64,000 nucleotides of DNA from Metabacillus halosaccharovorans. GTDB taxonomy: Bacteria; Bacillota; Bacilli; Bacillales; Bacillaceae. Made by a program: the position numbers and the translations under genes. This document shows, in pieces, positions 50,347 to 59,075 of the stretch (position 1 is its first letter; each line of letters starts with the position of its first letter). Under the pieces are notes generated by a model. That model was not told where the DNA came from. It ran no database searches and saw only the letters and a list, made by a program, of their open reading frames with translations. Where the stretch lies: contig NZ_KV917372.1 of NCBI RefSeq assembly GCF_002019635.1, positions 1-64,000 of the forward strand, in the 5' to 3' direction.

Positions 50347-51725
50347 AACGAAAAGTCATCCTTTATTTCATGATTATTATCCTTTTGACTTTAAGCTTAG
50401 TCATGACGGTGTTTGGCTTTGCCTTGACAAATTATTATTATCAAGGAATAGCAGGTACTTTTCGCAGTCATGTTGAAGCAATTAATCCGATTTGGGAAAA
50501 AGGAAACGATCTTAATTATGGCAGTTTAGAAGATTATAGTGATCTCATTATTAAAAGCTATCAATATCATTCTGCAGAATTGCAACTATTATCAAATGAT
50601 GGAGAACTTATTCAATCATCATCTGGTTTTTATGAAGACAAAACATATTCAATTGATCCTGATGTATTTACCTATGAAACAGTTTATAAAAAGGAAGTTA
50701 TTAAACAAACAGGAGAAAAAGTGATTGCTGTCTACATACCACTAATGTTAGACGGTCAGGTTGTTGGGGTGCTCCGGTATATTTCTTCGTTAGCAAATGT
50801 TCATGATGTCATTCAAAACCTGGTTAAGTATGGAATCTTGATTTGTGCAGGTGTTGCAATCGTTGTCTTTCTTATTAGTCTTCGTCTTGCAGATTCGATT
50901 GTAAGGCCATTTAAAAAAATCATTCAACATACACGTGAATTATCAAAAGGACGATTTGAAAAACGATTAAATGAAATATACCCTCATGAACTTGGCGAAA
51001 TGGCGAACACACTAAATTATATGGCGGATGAAATTGTCAAGATGGATCGATTAAAAACAGATTTTATTTCCTCGATTTCCCATGAGCTCAGAACGCCGCT
51101 TACAGGAATAAAAGGGTGGGTTGAAACGATCGAGTCACCAGAAGACTTAACAGAGCAGGAAGTGAAATTTGGCTTAAGGATGATTCACACTGAATCTGAG
51201 CGTTTGATGAAATTAGTTGAAGATTTACTGGATTTTTCTAGGTATGAGTCAAATCGAATCACTCTTAACCAAGTTGAATTAAATTTTGATGAACTCGTAT
51301 ACGAAGTGACATTACAGCTTCAAAGGAAAGCAAAAGATAAAAATGTCTCGATTGACTTAGAAAGTGTATCGGTTCGGCTTATGGCTGATGGAGATAAAAT
51401 GAGACAAGTCATGTTAAATTTACTGGATAACGCGATCAAATTTTCAAAAAAGAATGGTGAAATTCAAATAAATCTCTATAAAAGAAATCATTTTGCTGTA
51501 CTTGAAATTAGTGACAATGGAATAGGGATGAAGCCAGAAGAGTTATCACATATTATGGATTCCTTTTATAAAGTTGATTCAAAATCAATTGGCGCCGGAC
51601 TTGGTTTAGCGATCACTCGAAATATTGTCACAAAACACGGCGGGAAAATTGAAGTTCTTAGTCAGTATGGAAAAGGAACAACAGTAGTCGTTCAATTACC
51701 TTTGGTTATGAATTCAGTGGAATAA
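50343..51725 (+). CDS. Sensor histidine kinase
   Basis: A 460-residue kinase: transmembrane helix 1 (residues 8-28), an extracytoplasmic domain of about 130 residues, helix 2 (about 160-180), HAMP (IVRPFKKIIQHTRELSKGRF), HisKA with SSISHELRTPLTGIKGW, and HATPase with NLLDNAIKF, SDNGIGM and GAGLGLAITRN. The extracytoplasmic part resembles a PAS/Cache-like sensor (DLNYGSLEDYSDLIIKSYQY). It overlaps the regulator gene by four bases. A signal from the cell wall or outside is likely, with the FG-GAP lipoprotein as a possible partner. Confidence 0.93.
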   Translation: MKRKVILYFMIIILLTLSLVMTVFGFALTNYYYQGIAGTFRSHVEAINPIWEKGNDLNYGSLEDYSDLIIKSYQYHSAELQLLSNDGELIQSSSGFYEDKTYSIDPDVFTYETVYKKEVIKQTGEKVIAVYIPLMLDGQVVGVLRYISSLANVHDVIQNLVKYGILICAGVAIVVFLISLRLADSIVRPFKKIIQHTRELSKGRFEKRLNEIYPHELGEMANTLNYMADEIVKMDRLKTDFISSISHELRTPLTGIKGWVETIESPEDLTEQEVKFGLRMIHTESERLMKLVEDLLDFSRYESNRITLNQVELNFDELVYEVTLQLQRKAKDKNVSIDLESVSVRLMADGDKMRQVMLNLLDNAIKFSKKNGEIQINLYKRNHFAVLEISDNGIGMKPEELSHIMDSFYKVDSKSIGAGLGLAITRNIVTKHGGKIEVLSQYGKGTTVVVQLPLVMNSVE

Positions 51726-51752
51726 GTAAAATAATGGAAAGAGGTAAAGCAG

Positions 51753-53651
51753 ATGTGTGGGTTTATTGGATATATGAGTACTAATCTAAAAGAACAAGCA
51801 CTTGAAAAAAGACTAACTACTGTTGATATGACAGCTATGATAACCCATCGGGGGCCAGATGATGTAGGCTATTATACAGATGAAAATATTCACTTAGGCT
51901 TCAGGAGATTAAGTATTATTGACGTTGAAACTGGTAGACAGCCTCTATCGTATGATGATGATCGTTACTGGATTACGTTTAACGGTGAAATTTATAATTA
52001 TATAGAGCTAAAAAAAGAATTAGAGAAGAAAGGATATAAGTTTCATACTGATTCAGATACAGAGGTTATTTTAGCCTTATATAGCCATATTGGAACACGA
52101 GTTGTTAATGAATTGCGCGGTATGTTTAGCTTTATTATTTGGGATCGGGAGAAAAAGGAAGTATTTGGTGCTAGAGACCACTTTGGGATAAAGCCATTTT
52201 ATTATTATGAAACAGATGATGAATTCTATTGCAGCTCGGAAAAGAAAAGCATAGTTAGTGCTATTAAAGGTAACGGCATTATGGATTTAGAATCTTTACA
52301 TCATTATTTGACTTATCAATATGTCCCAGAGCCTCAAACTTTATCAAAAGAGATTAAGAGACTAGAGCCAGGTTGTTTTTTCACAAAAAAACTGGAAGGA
52401 GCTATGGTTATTCACTCCTTTTATAAACCAACCTTTTGTCCAACTAATCAACCGTTTTCACAAGAGGTAAAGAAGATTCAACATGTATTAAGAGATTCGG
52501 TTGCTATGCATTTACGAAGTGATGTACCAGTTGGCGCCTTTTTATCCGGAGGAATTGACTCATCGAGTATTGTCGCTTTGGCAAAGGAGATTCATCCACG
52601 TATAAAAACGTTTACCGTTGGATTTAAAAGAACTGGATATAGTGAAATCGAATTGGCTCAGGAAACAGCTGCCGCATTAAGTGTAGATAATCTTCATTAT
52701 ATTGTAACGCCTGAGGAGTTTATTAAAGAACTTCCTAAAATAGTCTGGCATCTAGATGAACCAGTAGCAGACCCAGCTCTAGTTCCATTATATTTTATTG
52801 CACGTGAAGCTAAGAAGCATGTCACAGTGGTTCTCTCTGGAGAAGGGGCCGATGAATTATTTGGAGGTTACAATATTTATAGAGAACCACATTCGCTAAA
52901 ATACTTGAAGCATTTCCCAAGTAGTATGAAGAAAGGCTGGCTTGCATTAGCAAGTAAATTACCTGATGGTGCGAAAGGGAAAAGTTATATTGAAAGAGGT
53001 ACAACAAATCTGGAAAAAAGATATATTGGTAATGCGAAGATATTCTCTGAACGTGAAAAAAGCCAGCTCCTACGAAACTACCAAGGGGATTGGACGTATA
53101 CAAATGTAACGAAGGAATATTATCAAACAATTAACCACCTTCATGATATTCAAAAAATGCAATACATTGACATCCATACCTGGCTGCGTGGTGATATCCT
53201 CGTCAAAGCAGACCGAATGACGATGGCGCATTCTTTAGAGCTAAGAGTTCCATTTCTCGATAAAGAGGTGTATAAAGTTGCATCTCAGCTAAGTCATGAT
53301 AAAACGGTTACAAATCAACAAACCAAATATATACTTAGAAAAGCGATGGAAGGAATAATTCCTGATTCCGTGCTAAATCGCAAAAAACTTGGTTTTCCGG
53401 TTCCAATCAGACACTGGCTACAAAACGAGCTATTTGATTGGGCCTATCAATTAATAATTGACAGTCAAACAGATCATTTATTTGAAAAGAACTATTTGTT
53501 ATTTTTATTATCTGAACATCAAAGAGGGGTACATGATAACAGTCGGAAAATCTGGACAGTATTAATTTTTATGATATGGCATCAAGTATATGTCGAAAAG
53601 AAATACAACTTTCATCACCTTTCTATGGAGAGGGAAACGGTTGTCGTATAA
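51753..53651 (+). CDS. asnB: Glutamine-dependent asparagine synthetase-like, AsnB type
   Basis: A 632-residue class II amidotransferase. Cys2 of MCGFIGYMST is the glutaminase nucleophile, with RGPDDVGYY and GFRRLSIIDVETGRQPLS next. The synthetase domain has the ATP-binding PP-loop AFLSGGIDSSSIVAL near residue 270 and LSGEGADELFGGYN. It has the same length as B. subtilis AsnB, which is known to amidate meso-diaminopimelate in peptidoglycan; a role in free asparagine synthesis is the alternative. GAAAGAGG precedes ATG. It follows the TCS directly and is followed by an LprI-like lipoprotein, pointing to a cell-wall job. Confidence 0.9.
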   Translation: MCGFIGYMSTNLKEQALEKRLTTVDMTAMITHRGPDDVGYYTDENIHLGFRRLSIIDVETGRQPLSYDDDRYWITFNGEIYNYIELKKELEKKGYKFHTDSDTEVILALYSHIGTRVVNELRGMFSFIIWDREKKEVFGARDHFGIKPFYYYETDDEFYCSSEKKSIVSAIKGNGIMDLESLHHYLTYQYVPEPQTLSKEIKRLEPGCFFTKKLEGAMVIHSFYKPTFCPTNQPFSQEVKKIQHVLRDSVAMHLRSDVPVGAFLSGGIDSSSIVALAKEIHPRIKTFTVGFKRTGYSEIELAQETAAALSVDNLHYIVTPEEFIKELPKIVWHLDEPVADPALVPLYFIAREAKKHVTVVLSGEGADELFGGYNIYREPHSLKYLKHFPSSMKKGWLALASKLPDGAKGKSYIERGTTNLEKRYIGNAKIFSEREKSQLLRNYQGDWTYTNVTKEYYQTINHLHDIQKMQYIDIHTWLRGDILVKADRMTMAHSLELRVPFLDKEVYKVASQLSHDKTVTNQQTKYILRKAMEGIIPDSVLNRKKLGFPVPIRHWLQNELFDWAYQLIIDSQTDHLFEKNYLLFLLSEHQRGVHDNSRKIWTVLIFMIWHQVYVEKKYNFHHLSMERETVVV

Positions 53652-53691
53652 ATAAAAATAAGATAAAGCACGTGAAAGAAGAGAAGAGTAA

Positions 53692-54198
53692 ATGAAAAAG
53701 TCAATTGGGTTAATTGGGCTTGTTTGTTTCTTATTCGTTGGATGCAATCCTAAACCAACAACTGAAGTAATAAATAGAACCTTCGATAAAACAATGAAAG
53801 AAGCTGAACTAGCTGAAACAGAACAAGTACCAACTGTGAGTAAACGAGAGGATTTTTTGAAAAAGCTTGATAAGATTGAACAAAGTCTTGCTGAATTTGA
53901 TCAGGTATTAGAAAACGGGACGACTGTTGAATTAAAACAGGCTCAAGGTGAAATTTTTAAAAGATGGGATAAAGTGTTAAATGAAATTTACCAAGCACTC
54001 GAAGAACAGCTTTCTCCAAGTGATATGGAAAAATTAAGAGAAGAACAAAGGGAATGGATTAAATACCGTGATGATACTGCAAGAGAAGCTGCCGCTAAAT
54101 ACGAAGGTGGGACGATGGAATCGCTGGAATATATAAGCGTACAAGCAGGGCTAACAAAAGAAAGATGTTATGAATTAGTTGATAGGTATATGGAGTAG
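53692..54198 (+). CDS. LprI-like lipoprotein (DUF1311)
   Basis: A 168-residue lipoprotein: MKKSIGLIGLVCFLFVGC is a leader with lipobox FVGC. The mature part has the DUF1311/LprI pattern: WDKVLNEIYQALEEQLSPSD, EKLREEQREWIKYRDDTARE and the ending GGTMESLEYISVQAGLTKER. LprI of Mycobacterium tuberculosis inhibits lysozyme. Being the last gene of the asnB operon supports a role in wall protection. Unlike LprI, Cys pairs are few here. AGAAGAG is near ATG; a perfect terminator follows. Confidence 0.82.
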   Translation: MKKSIGLIGLVCFLFVGCNPKPTTEVINRTFDKTMKEAELAETEQVPTVSKREDFLKKLDKIEQSLAEFDQVLENGTTVELKQAQGEIFKRWDKVLNEIYQALEEQLSPSDMEKLREEQREWIKYRDDTAREAAAKYEGGTMESLEYISVQAGLTKERCYELVDRYME

Positions 54199-54209
54199 TA
54201 CCTGTGATT

Positions 54210-54245
54210 AATCCGCTAATCCAGAGAGGAAAGCGGATTTTTTAT
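54210..54245 (+). terminator. Terminator of the asnB operon
   Basis: AATCCGCT (54210-54217) pairs with AGCGGATT (54232-54239), followed by TTTTATAT. Confidence 0.8.
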
Positions 54246-54359
54246 ATAGAAATTCAAGCTTTATGAATTAACTTTATATTTTTTATTATATATGGAATAG
54301 AACATTTAATAAATTTAAATAAAAACCTTAAACATGTTGAATAAATAGATAATGAAATA

Positions 54360-54378
54360 TGGATATTTATGTTAAAAT
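54360..54378 (+). promoter_or_regulatory. Shared promoter-leader block, copy 2
   Basis: Identical over 19 bases to the block at 7655-7673, followed by ATATTGTGAAATGAAAG, with the same TTGTGA motif. Extended -10 TG-T-TAAAAT. Confidence 0.5.
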
Positions 54379-54428
54379 TTTATGTGATATTGTGAAATGA
54401 AAGTAAAAGAGGTTCGAGTATGTGATTT

Positions 54429-54884
54429 ATGAATATTGTTGGAAGATTTAAGTTTATTGTTAAAAAAATATCAGAGGGGGAAATTGCTATTTTAAAAAGA
54501 AAAATTTTATCTGCTATTCTTAGTAGTTTGTTATTTGCACTTATCTTTTCCTTTCTTGGTGGCTTCGAAGTGGACAGATTTTTTAATTTATATTTTAATT
54601 TATATTTTTTAAACCTTATGTTTGTCATGACGTACGGAGTTATTGTTTCCTTCTTTAGTGACTGGCTTAGTAGGAAGGTTTCTAAAAGGGCATATACTCG
54701 CGAAATTACTTCCTTCTTATTTCATTGTTGTTTCGGAGCAGTATTACAAGTTTTTGGGCTTGGTTCTGCTATCTTATTCTTTATTGTTGACCGTTTATTA
54801 GGTAGGGTGAAGATTGGATGGCTTTCAATAATCATAGCATTATTGATCGTAGTAGTAGCATTTATCATTTTGATAAATATGTAG
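54429..54884 (+). CDS. Small membrane protein, unknown
   Basis: A 151-residue protein with four predicted helices (about residues 30-48, 58-76, 95-118 and 130-150) and a basic N-terminal amphipathic segment (GRFKFIVKKISEGEIAILKR). No family recognised. ATG 54429 lacks a close ribosome site; AGAGG is 15 bases upstream, so the start is uncertain. It lies behind the repeated promoter-leader block. Confidence 0.5.
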   Translation: MNIVGRFKFIVKKISEGEIAILKRKILSAILSSLLFALIFSFLGGFEVDRFFNLYFNLYFLNLMFVMTYGVIVSFFSDWLSRKVSKRAYTREITSFLFHCCFGAVLQVFGLGSAILFFIVDRLLGRVKIGWLSIIIALLIVVVAFIILINM

Positions 54885-54921
54885 AAAGGTATTATTTTTA
54901 TTTAAAGAGGTTTCAGAGAGG

Positions 54922-55032
54922 AAGCATAAAGAAAGGTTTACTTGTTCTCATTGCCATTCCAATAACACCGTTCGTTCTGGTAAATATATTGTAATTTTAA
55001 ATTGTACTTTTCATAAAAGGTGGAATGATTTT
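54922..55032 (+). pseudogene. Possible transposase zinc-ribbon scrap
   Basis: The translation RFTCSHCHSNNTVRSGKY resembles the N-terminal zinc ribbon of IS1595- or ISL3-type transposases (CxxC...G-K-Y). The frame stays open into the next gene, but no start codon is present. Too short to assign with confidence. Confidence 0.3.
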
Positions 55033-55512
55033 GTGAAATATTTTACTCAGTTCCTAATAGCAACTATGGTAATGGTTTTTTCAACGTTTTCTGCATGGTA
55101 TGAAGGAAGTGCTATAAGAGATAACCCTTGGGAATGGAAATACACTGCCTATTTTTCGAAATTACTAAATGGTGAAATTACAAGTAGTGCAGATTTATCA
55201 CAATTAGATCATTTTATATATGCAGCAAAATTCAGCCCTATCTATCCATCGTTCATTGTTTTAAGCTTATTTTATATTTTGATATTAAGTGGTTACTTGT
55301 TCTTAAAAAGTGAAATGAAAAGAATGAGATATTTCATATTCCTGTGTATTATTTCCTTTTTAATTGGAGTAGCTGTATCAGACTCCCCAACAATAGGAGG
55401 CAGATACTTTTCCATTATCTTTACAACACTTGGAATTATTCATTTAGCTCTAGCATTATCAATTTATTTAAAGCTAAAAAAGAAAAAGGGACATATAGAG
55501 AATTTAGTTTAA
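55033..55512 (+). CDS. Membrane protein, unknown
   Basis: A 159-residue protein with four predicted helices: residues 4-22, 72-95, 103-118 and 125-148. Between the first two is a polar segment (WYEGSAIRDNPWEWKYTAYF), probably extracytoplasmic. The basic end (KLKKKKGHIENLV) is expected in the cytosol. GTG 55033 lies nine bases after GGTGG. I do not recognise the family. Confidence 0.55.
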   Translation: MKYFTQFLIATMVMVFSTFSAWYEGSAIRDNPWEWKYTAYFSKLLNGEITSSADLSQLDHFIYAAKFSPIYPSFIVLSLFYILILSGYLFLKSEMKRMRYFIFLCIISFLIGVAVSDSPTIGGRYFSIIFTTLGIIHLALALSIYLKLKKKKGHIENLV

Positions 55513-55596
55513 TTACGAACAACTCGATTTTATATTCTTATCTTGGGTAATTAGAATCTATTTCTTTACTTACTATCGAGAGGAGAAGGTAGTACT

Positions 55597-55728
55597 GTGA
55601 AAACAACAGAAAATTTTACCGACAAGGCCGATGTCTATGCGGAATATCTCCCCTATTTCGAAAAACACAGTAAGAATGGAAAAAGTGTTCCCCAAAACAT
55701 AACACGAAGCTATCTAGGAAATGTTTAA
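55597..55728 (+). pseudogene. Methyltransferase remnant (internal deletion)
   Basis: A 43-codon frame joins the first 18 or so residues of the methyltransferase at 59073 (KTTENFTDKADVYAEY versus KTTENFTEKADIYAKY) to its last 24 or so (VPQNITRSYLGNV versus VLQNITRSYLGNV). About 200 central codons, including the SAM-binding site, are missing without loss of frame. The upstream ribosome site is also duplicated. The rest of 55729-55983 is AT-rich with no gene, and its end (55915-55983) is duplicated near 59915. Confidence 0.8.
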
Positions 55729-55983
55729 ATAGCAGAACATATAATGAAGATTTAATCGAAGTTTCCTATGTGAATTTTAGTTTATCATACGATTTTAGCA
55801 ATTGAAAATTTTGATATAGAAATTACAGAATTGATCGATAAAGCAATAAAAAAAGTTTTCACCTCAAGAACCCATCTATAAAAATCATTTTACTTACTAT
55901 TTTAAATGTATCTTTTATAAATAAGGACAGATGCAGTATAATGAAAAAGAAAGTTAATAATTGTAAAAAATGGAGGGGTTTGG

Positions 55984-56622
55984 TTGGGGGGACAATGGAT
56001 ACTTGAGGAGAAATTTCAAAGTGAACAATTAAATAGCTTACTAAAATGGCGTTGTGAACCTAAGAAATGGATTATCGACACAACGAGTTCTCAATTGGTT
56101 TTAAATACCGATCAGGAAACAGATTACTGGCAAAAGACACATTACGGCTTTGAAGCAGATAATGGTCATTTTCTTTATATGAATACAGATAAGAATTTTA
56201 GGATGACAACAAAAGTCAAAACTTATCCAAAGTCAAAGTATGATCACGCAGGGTTGATGATTCGCTTTTCAAAGAATGTGTGGGTTAAAACTTCTCTAGA
56301 ATTTATAACAAATACTTTGAGTAAAATGGGGACAGTAGTTACAAATGGGGGTTACTCTGACTGGTCCACACAATATATGGAGTCTAAAGAGATTGACCAA
56401 TATTTTCGAGTATCCAGAATTGCTCAAAATTGTTATGTTGATTTTTCCTTTGATGGGGAAGAATGGATGCAAATACGCATAGCTCACTTGGATATTCCGT
56501 CTGACTCAACAATTTCAGCTGGATTATTTGCATGCAGCCCTCAAGGAAAGGATCTTACTGTGCGTTTTGATTTTCTTACGATTGAAGAGCTTTCTTCTGA
56601 TCCGAAAGAAGCTTACCTATAA
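55984..56622 (+). CDS. DUF1349 concanavalin-like protein
   Basis: A 212-residue beta-sandwich of the DUF1349 family (concanavalin A-like). Signatures: WRCEPKKWIIDTTSSQLVLN, YDHAGLMIRFSKNVWVKTSL, then FRVSRIAQNCYVDFSFDGEE and AGLFACSPQGKDLTVRFDFL. It may bind carbohydrate; no catalytic motif is known. TTG 55984 lies seven bases after GGAGG. A truncated copy of its first part is at 59976. Confidence 0.85.
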   Translation: MGGQWILEEKFQSEQLNSLLKWRCEPKKWIIDTTSSQLVLNTDQETDYWQKTHYGFEADNGHFLYMNTDKNFRMTTKVKTYPKSKYDHAGLMIRFSKNVWVKTSLEFITNTLSKMGTVVTNGGYSDWSTQYMESKEIDQYFRVSRIAQNCYVDFSFDGEEWMQIRIAHLDIPSDSTISAGLFACSPQGKDLTVRFDFLTIEELSSDPKEAYL

Positions 56623-56702
56623 CAGGCATATTATTAATGGAGTTATTTTTATCAAAAGGTTGCTTTCCTTAAATAAAATTCAGTAACGATCATCAAAAAT
56701 AG

Positions 56703-56742
56703 AAGCGCTTATCTTGTTCAAAGATAATGCGTTTTTTTTTAT
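56703..56742 (+). terminator. DUF1349 gene terminator (dispersed family)
   Basis: AAGCGCTTATCTT pairs with AAAGATAATGCG (with one bulge) around GTTC, then nine T. It belongs to the recurring hairpin family. Between 56743 and 57062 I see only AT-rich DNA and short frames. Confidence 0.7.
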
Positions 56743-57062
56743 AGAGCATGTTTAAGGTGTAAACTGACCTAAGTTTTTAAGAACCTGTTGAGTAATTTAC
56801 GAATTAGAATGGAAGTAAATATTGATGTTAAAACATCTTTTTATGGTTGAATATGAATATGGAAGTTTTTTATGTATCATTTTCTAACGGAGTGACAGAA
56901 AATTTTCTTTGCTTTATAGCTAATTTTGCAAGTGTAACGAAAGAGATTCTGATGGTTGCAAATATGATTCTTTCCCGCACCAAATGTATGGTCTTATAGA
57001 GATTCGACTTCTTTTTATATTATGTAAGACAAATTTGCTAAAACGATGGATTTTGCAAAAAA

Positions 57063-57102
57063 AAATGGAACAAGAGATCTTTGGGATCACTTGTTCCATT
57101 TG
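57063..57102 (-). terminator. DUF3231 gene terminator
   Basis: ATGGAACAAG and CTTGTTCCAT, with inner GAGATC/GATC pairing, form a long stem; the minus strand continues into eight T. Confidence 0.85.
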
Positions 57103-57106
57103 AAAG

Positions 57107-58114
57107 CTAATTTTCCGCCAACTCCTCCCTATTCGGAGTGTGTGGAGGTTCTTCCAGCCATCCTCTTTCTATCAAAATGTCGGTCCCATCCTTACCAAAC
57201 TGCAATATTTCAGGAATAAGTTTTGAATATTCAGTAGCGAGGTCTATTCTTGCTGATGAAGCTAATGCATGACCAATATAGGTTATTCCTTGAGTATTGA
57301 GTATAGTCACAAGGTTCATGATGAGCTTTTCTGAAAAAGGAGATGTAGTAGAAGTTGACACTTCCGAGTTAACCATTATAGTGCCAAGCAGATCTTCCTT
57401 GATTAAAGTTTGGTTTAGGAACTGAATTTGTTTTTGAGCTAATTCTTTTCCTTTTGTCAAAAATTTCTTTATTTGTTCATCTTTCACAACTTGAATAAAT
57501 CCAGTGAGTAAAACTAGAGCAAAATAGTTCCTTTCAATGTTAAAAAATATTTCAGATAGTTCAAGAACATTTAGAGGACGTTTCCTCTCGAACCATTTGG
57601 ATAAAAAAGTTTCCTTCTTGTTAATAAATTCAACTTTATCGGGATAAGGGATCATTGTTGGGCGATCGTATATTCCTTTTGAAAGCATTACATTTACTAT
57701 TGTATTATAAAGATCCAATGTGGAAGTTAAACACTTAGAGAAGAAAGATCGAATATCTTCGCGGGCAACATTAGAAATTAGCATACTATAGTTTACCATA
57801 GACAAACGACTCATCCCGTAAGCATAACTGACAGGAAATAAATCGAAAAACAAAGGTGGAGCTGAAAGATCAATGTCTTCATCGGAAAATCCCTTTGGAA
57901 TAGGGAAATTCTCCTTTTTAAAAATATTCTTGATTTCCTCAATATGTTTTTGTGATATATCTAACGTTAATTGAATAATAGGTTTCACATCTTCGTTGTT
58001 CGACTGTTGCATGAAATGCTTCGAGAGACAGATAGACATGCTATCATTAATATAAGTGGCCCATAATCCTGCAATTTCTGTTGATGATAAACCTACAGTA
58101 TGTTTAGTATTCAT
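57107..58114 (-). CDS. DUF3231 family protein
   Basis: A 335-residue all-alpha protein of the DUF3231 family, known from Bacillus and related spore formers. It has two homologous halves: GLSSTEIAGLWATYINDSMS begins the first and PLNVLELSEIFFNIERNYFA the second. Each half resembles a ferritin-like four-helix bundle (IQLTLDISQKHIEEIKNIFK, KGKELAQKQIQFLNQTLIKE). Function unknown; some relatives are spore proteins. I chose ATG 58114, nine bases after GAGGAG, over the ATG at 58165, which has no ribosome site. It is a single gene with a strong terminator. Confidence 0.85.
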   Translation of the reverse strand: MNTKHTVGLSSTEIAGLWATYINDSMSICLSKHFMQQSNNEDVKPIIQLTLDISQKHIEEIKNIFKKENFPIPKGFSDEDIDLSAPPLFFDLFPVSYAYGMSRLSMVNYSMLISNVAREDIRSFFSKCLTSTLDLYNTIVNVMLSKGIYDRPTMIPYPDKVEFINKKETFLSKWFERKRPLNVLELSEIFFNIERNYFALVLLTGFIQVVKDEQIKKFLTKGKELAQKQIQFLNQTLIKEDLLGTIMVNSEVSTSTTSPFSEKLIMNLVTILNTQGITYIGHALASSARIDLATEYSKLIPEILQFGKDGTDILIERGWLEEPPHTPNREELAEN

Positions 58115-58328
58115 TTTGAAGAACTCCTCATAATATTGGATTTTTCTAAGATAAGTATTTCTCATAGGGGATCAACTTATTCTTCTTTCTTATATAAACG
58201 AGTTTTATAAATCGTTGGTGAAGTTCAAGAGCCAATAATCTTCAATATACGAAGGGCTGTTTTTGAATAAAGCCAGTGACTTCTTTATATAAATAGGCAT
58301 TAAATAGAATAAAACTTGGAATCACAAT

Positions 58329-58347
58329 TGGATATTTATGTTAATAT
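58329..58347 (+). promoter_or_regulatory. Shared promoter-leader block, copy 3
   Basis: It differs from copies 1 and 2 at one base (TTAATAT in place of TTAAAAT), keeps the TG-T extended -10, and is followed by AGTTGTGAAG. It precedes a GNAT gene by about 50 bases. Confidence 0.5.
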
Positions 58348-58399
58348 AGGTGTGGAGTTGTGAAGAAGTCAGGTGATAAAAAGGATACGGGGGAAAGTT

Positions 58400-58852
58400 A
58401 TGATAAAAAAAATTGATATTACTAATCCAATACTTGCCCAAGAAGTGTTACACATTCAACTACTTTCATATAAGGTAGAGGCAGAAATAATTGACTTTTA
58501 TGAAATACCGCCATTAAAAGACACAGTTGACACTCTACAACAATGTGGAGAGACTTTCTTTGGCTATTTTATCAATGAAGAGTTATGCGGAGTCATTTCT
58601 ATAACAGCAGAAAATGGAGTAATTGATATACATAGGTTAATAGTACATCCTAAACATTTTAGAAAAGGAATTGCCAAGATGCTATTGAATTTCATTGAAA
58701 GCAATCATGGAGGAAATGAAACGATGATAGTGTCAACTGGAACCAAAAATATACCAGCTGTAACCTTCTATTTGAAAAATGGATTTTTAAAAGCAGGAGA
58801 AACAAAAGTAACAGACCGCCTTTCTCTAACTTCTTTTATAAAGGAAATTTAA
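58400..58852 (+). CDS. GNAT N-acetyltransferase
   Basis: A 150-residue acetyltransferase. The acetyl-CoA loop RLIVHPKHFRKGIAKMLLNF (R-x-x-G-x-A) is near residue 87, with ISITAENGVIDIHRLIV before and IPAVTFYLKNGFLKAGE after, the usual GNAT order. The target is unknown. ATG 58400 lies after GGGGGAAAG; the ORF start at 58373 lacks a ribosome site. Confidence 0.85.
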   Translation: MIKKIDITNPILAQEVLHIQLLSYKVEAEIIDFYEIPPLKDTVDTLQQCGETFFGYFINEELCGVISITAENGVIDIHRLIVHPKHFRKGIAKMLLNFIESNHGGNETMIVSTGTKNIPAVTFYLKNGFLKAGETKVTDRLSLTSFIKEI

Positions 58853-58872
58853 TATGGTTTTATTAAGCAACT

Positions 58873-58904
58873 ATCGGGAACGTATGGTAAAAGCCCGATT
58901 TTTC
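58873..58904 (+). terminator. Rho-independent terminator
   Basis: ATCGGG (58873-58878) and CCCGAT (58894-58899), followed by TTTTT. Confidence 0.7.
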
Positions 58905-59075
58905 ACTTTATATATTGAGAAAAATTAGTTATCACAAAAATCACGAGATATTATTAGGGATCCATAATGACGGAGGCAGATCCATCTACATAAGTGGTAG
59001 ACTTAGAGAGAATAGAAGGGGTACTTATGTAAATCAATCTGAACTTACAATCGAGGGGAAGAAGGTAGTATTGTG
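58905..59075 (+). pseudogene. Unidentified gene remnant
   Basis: An open stretch without start reads HNDGGRSIYISGRLRENRRG then TYVNQSELTIEGKKVVL and ends at a TGA overlapping the GTG of the methyltransferase gene. The sequence looks protein-like (Arg/Gly/Tyr rich), but I cannot name a family. It could be the end of a lost gene once coupled to the methyltransferase. Confidence 0.3.
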
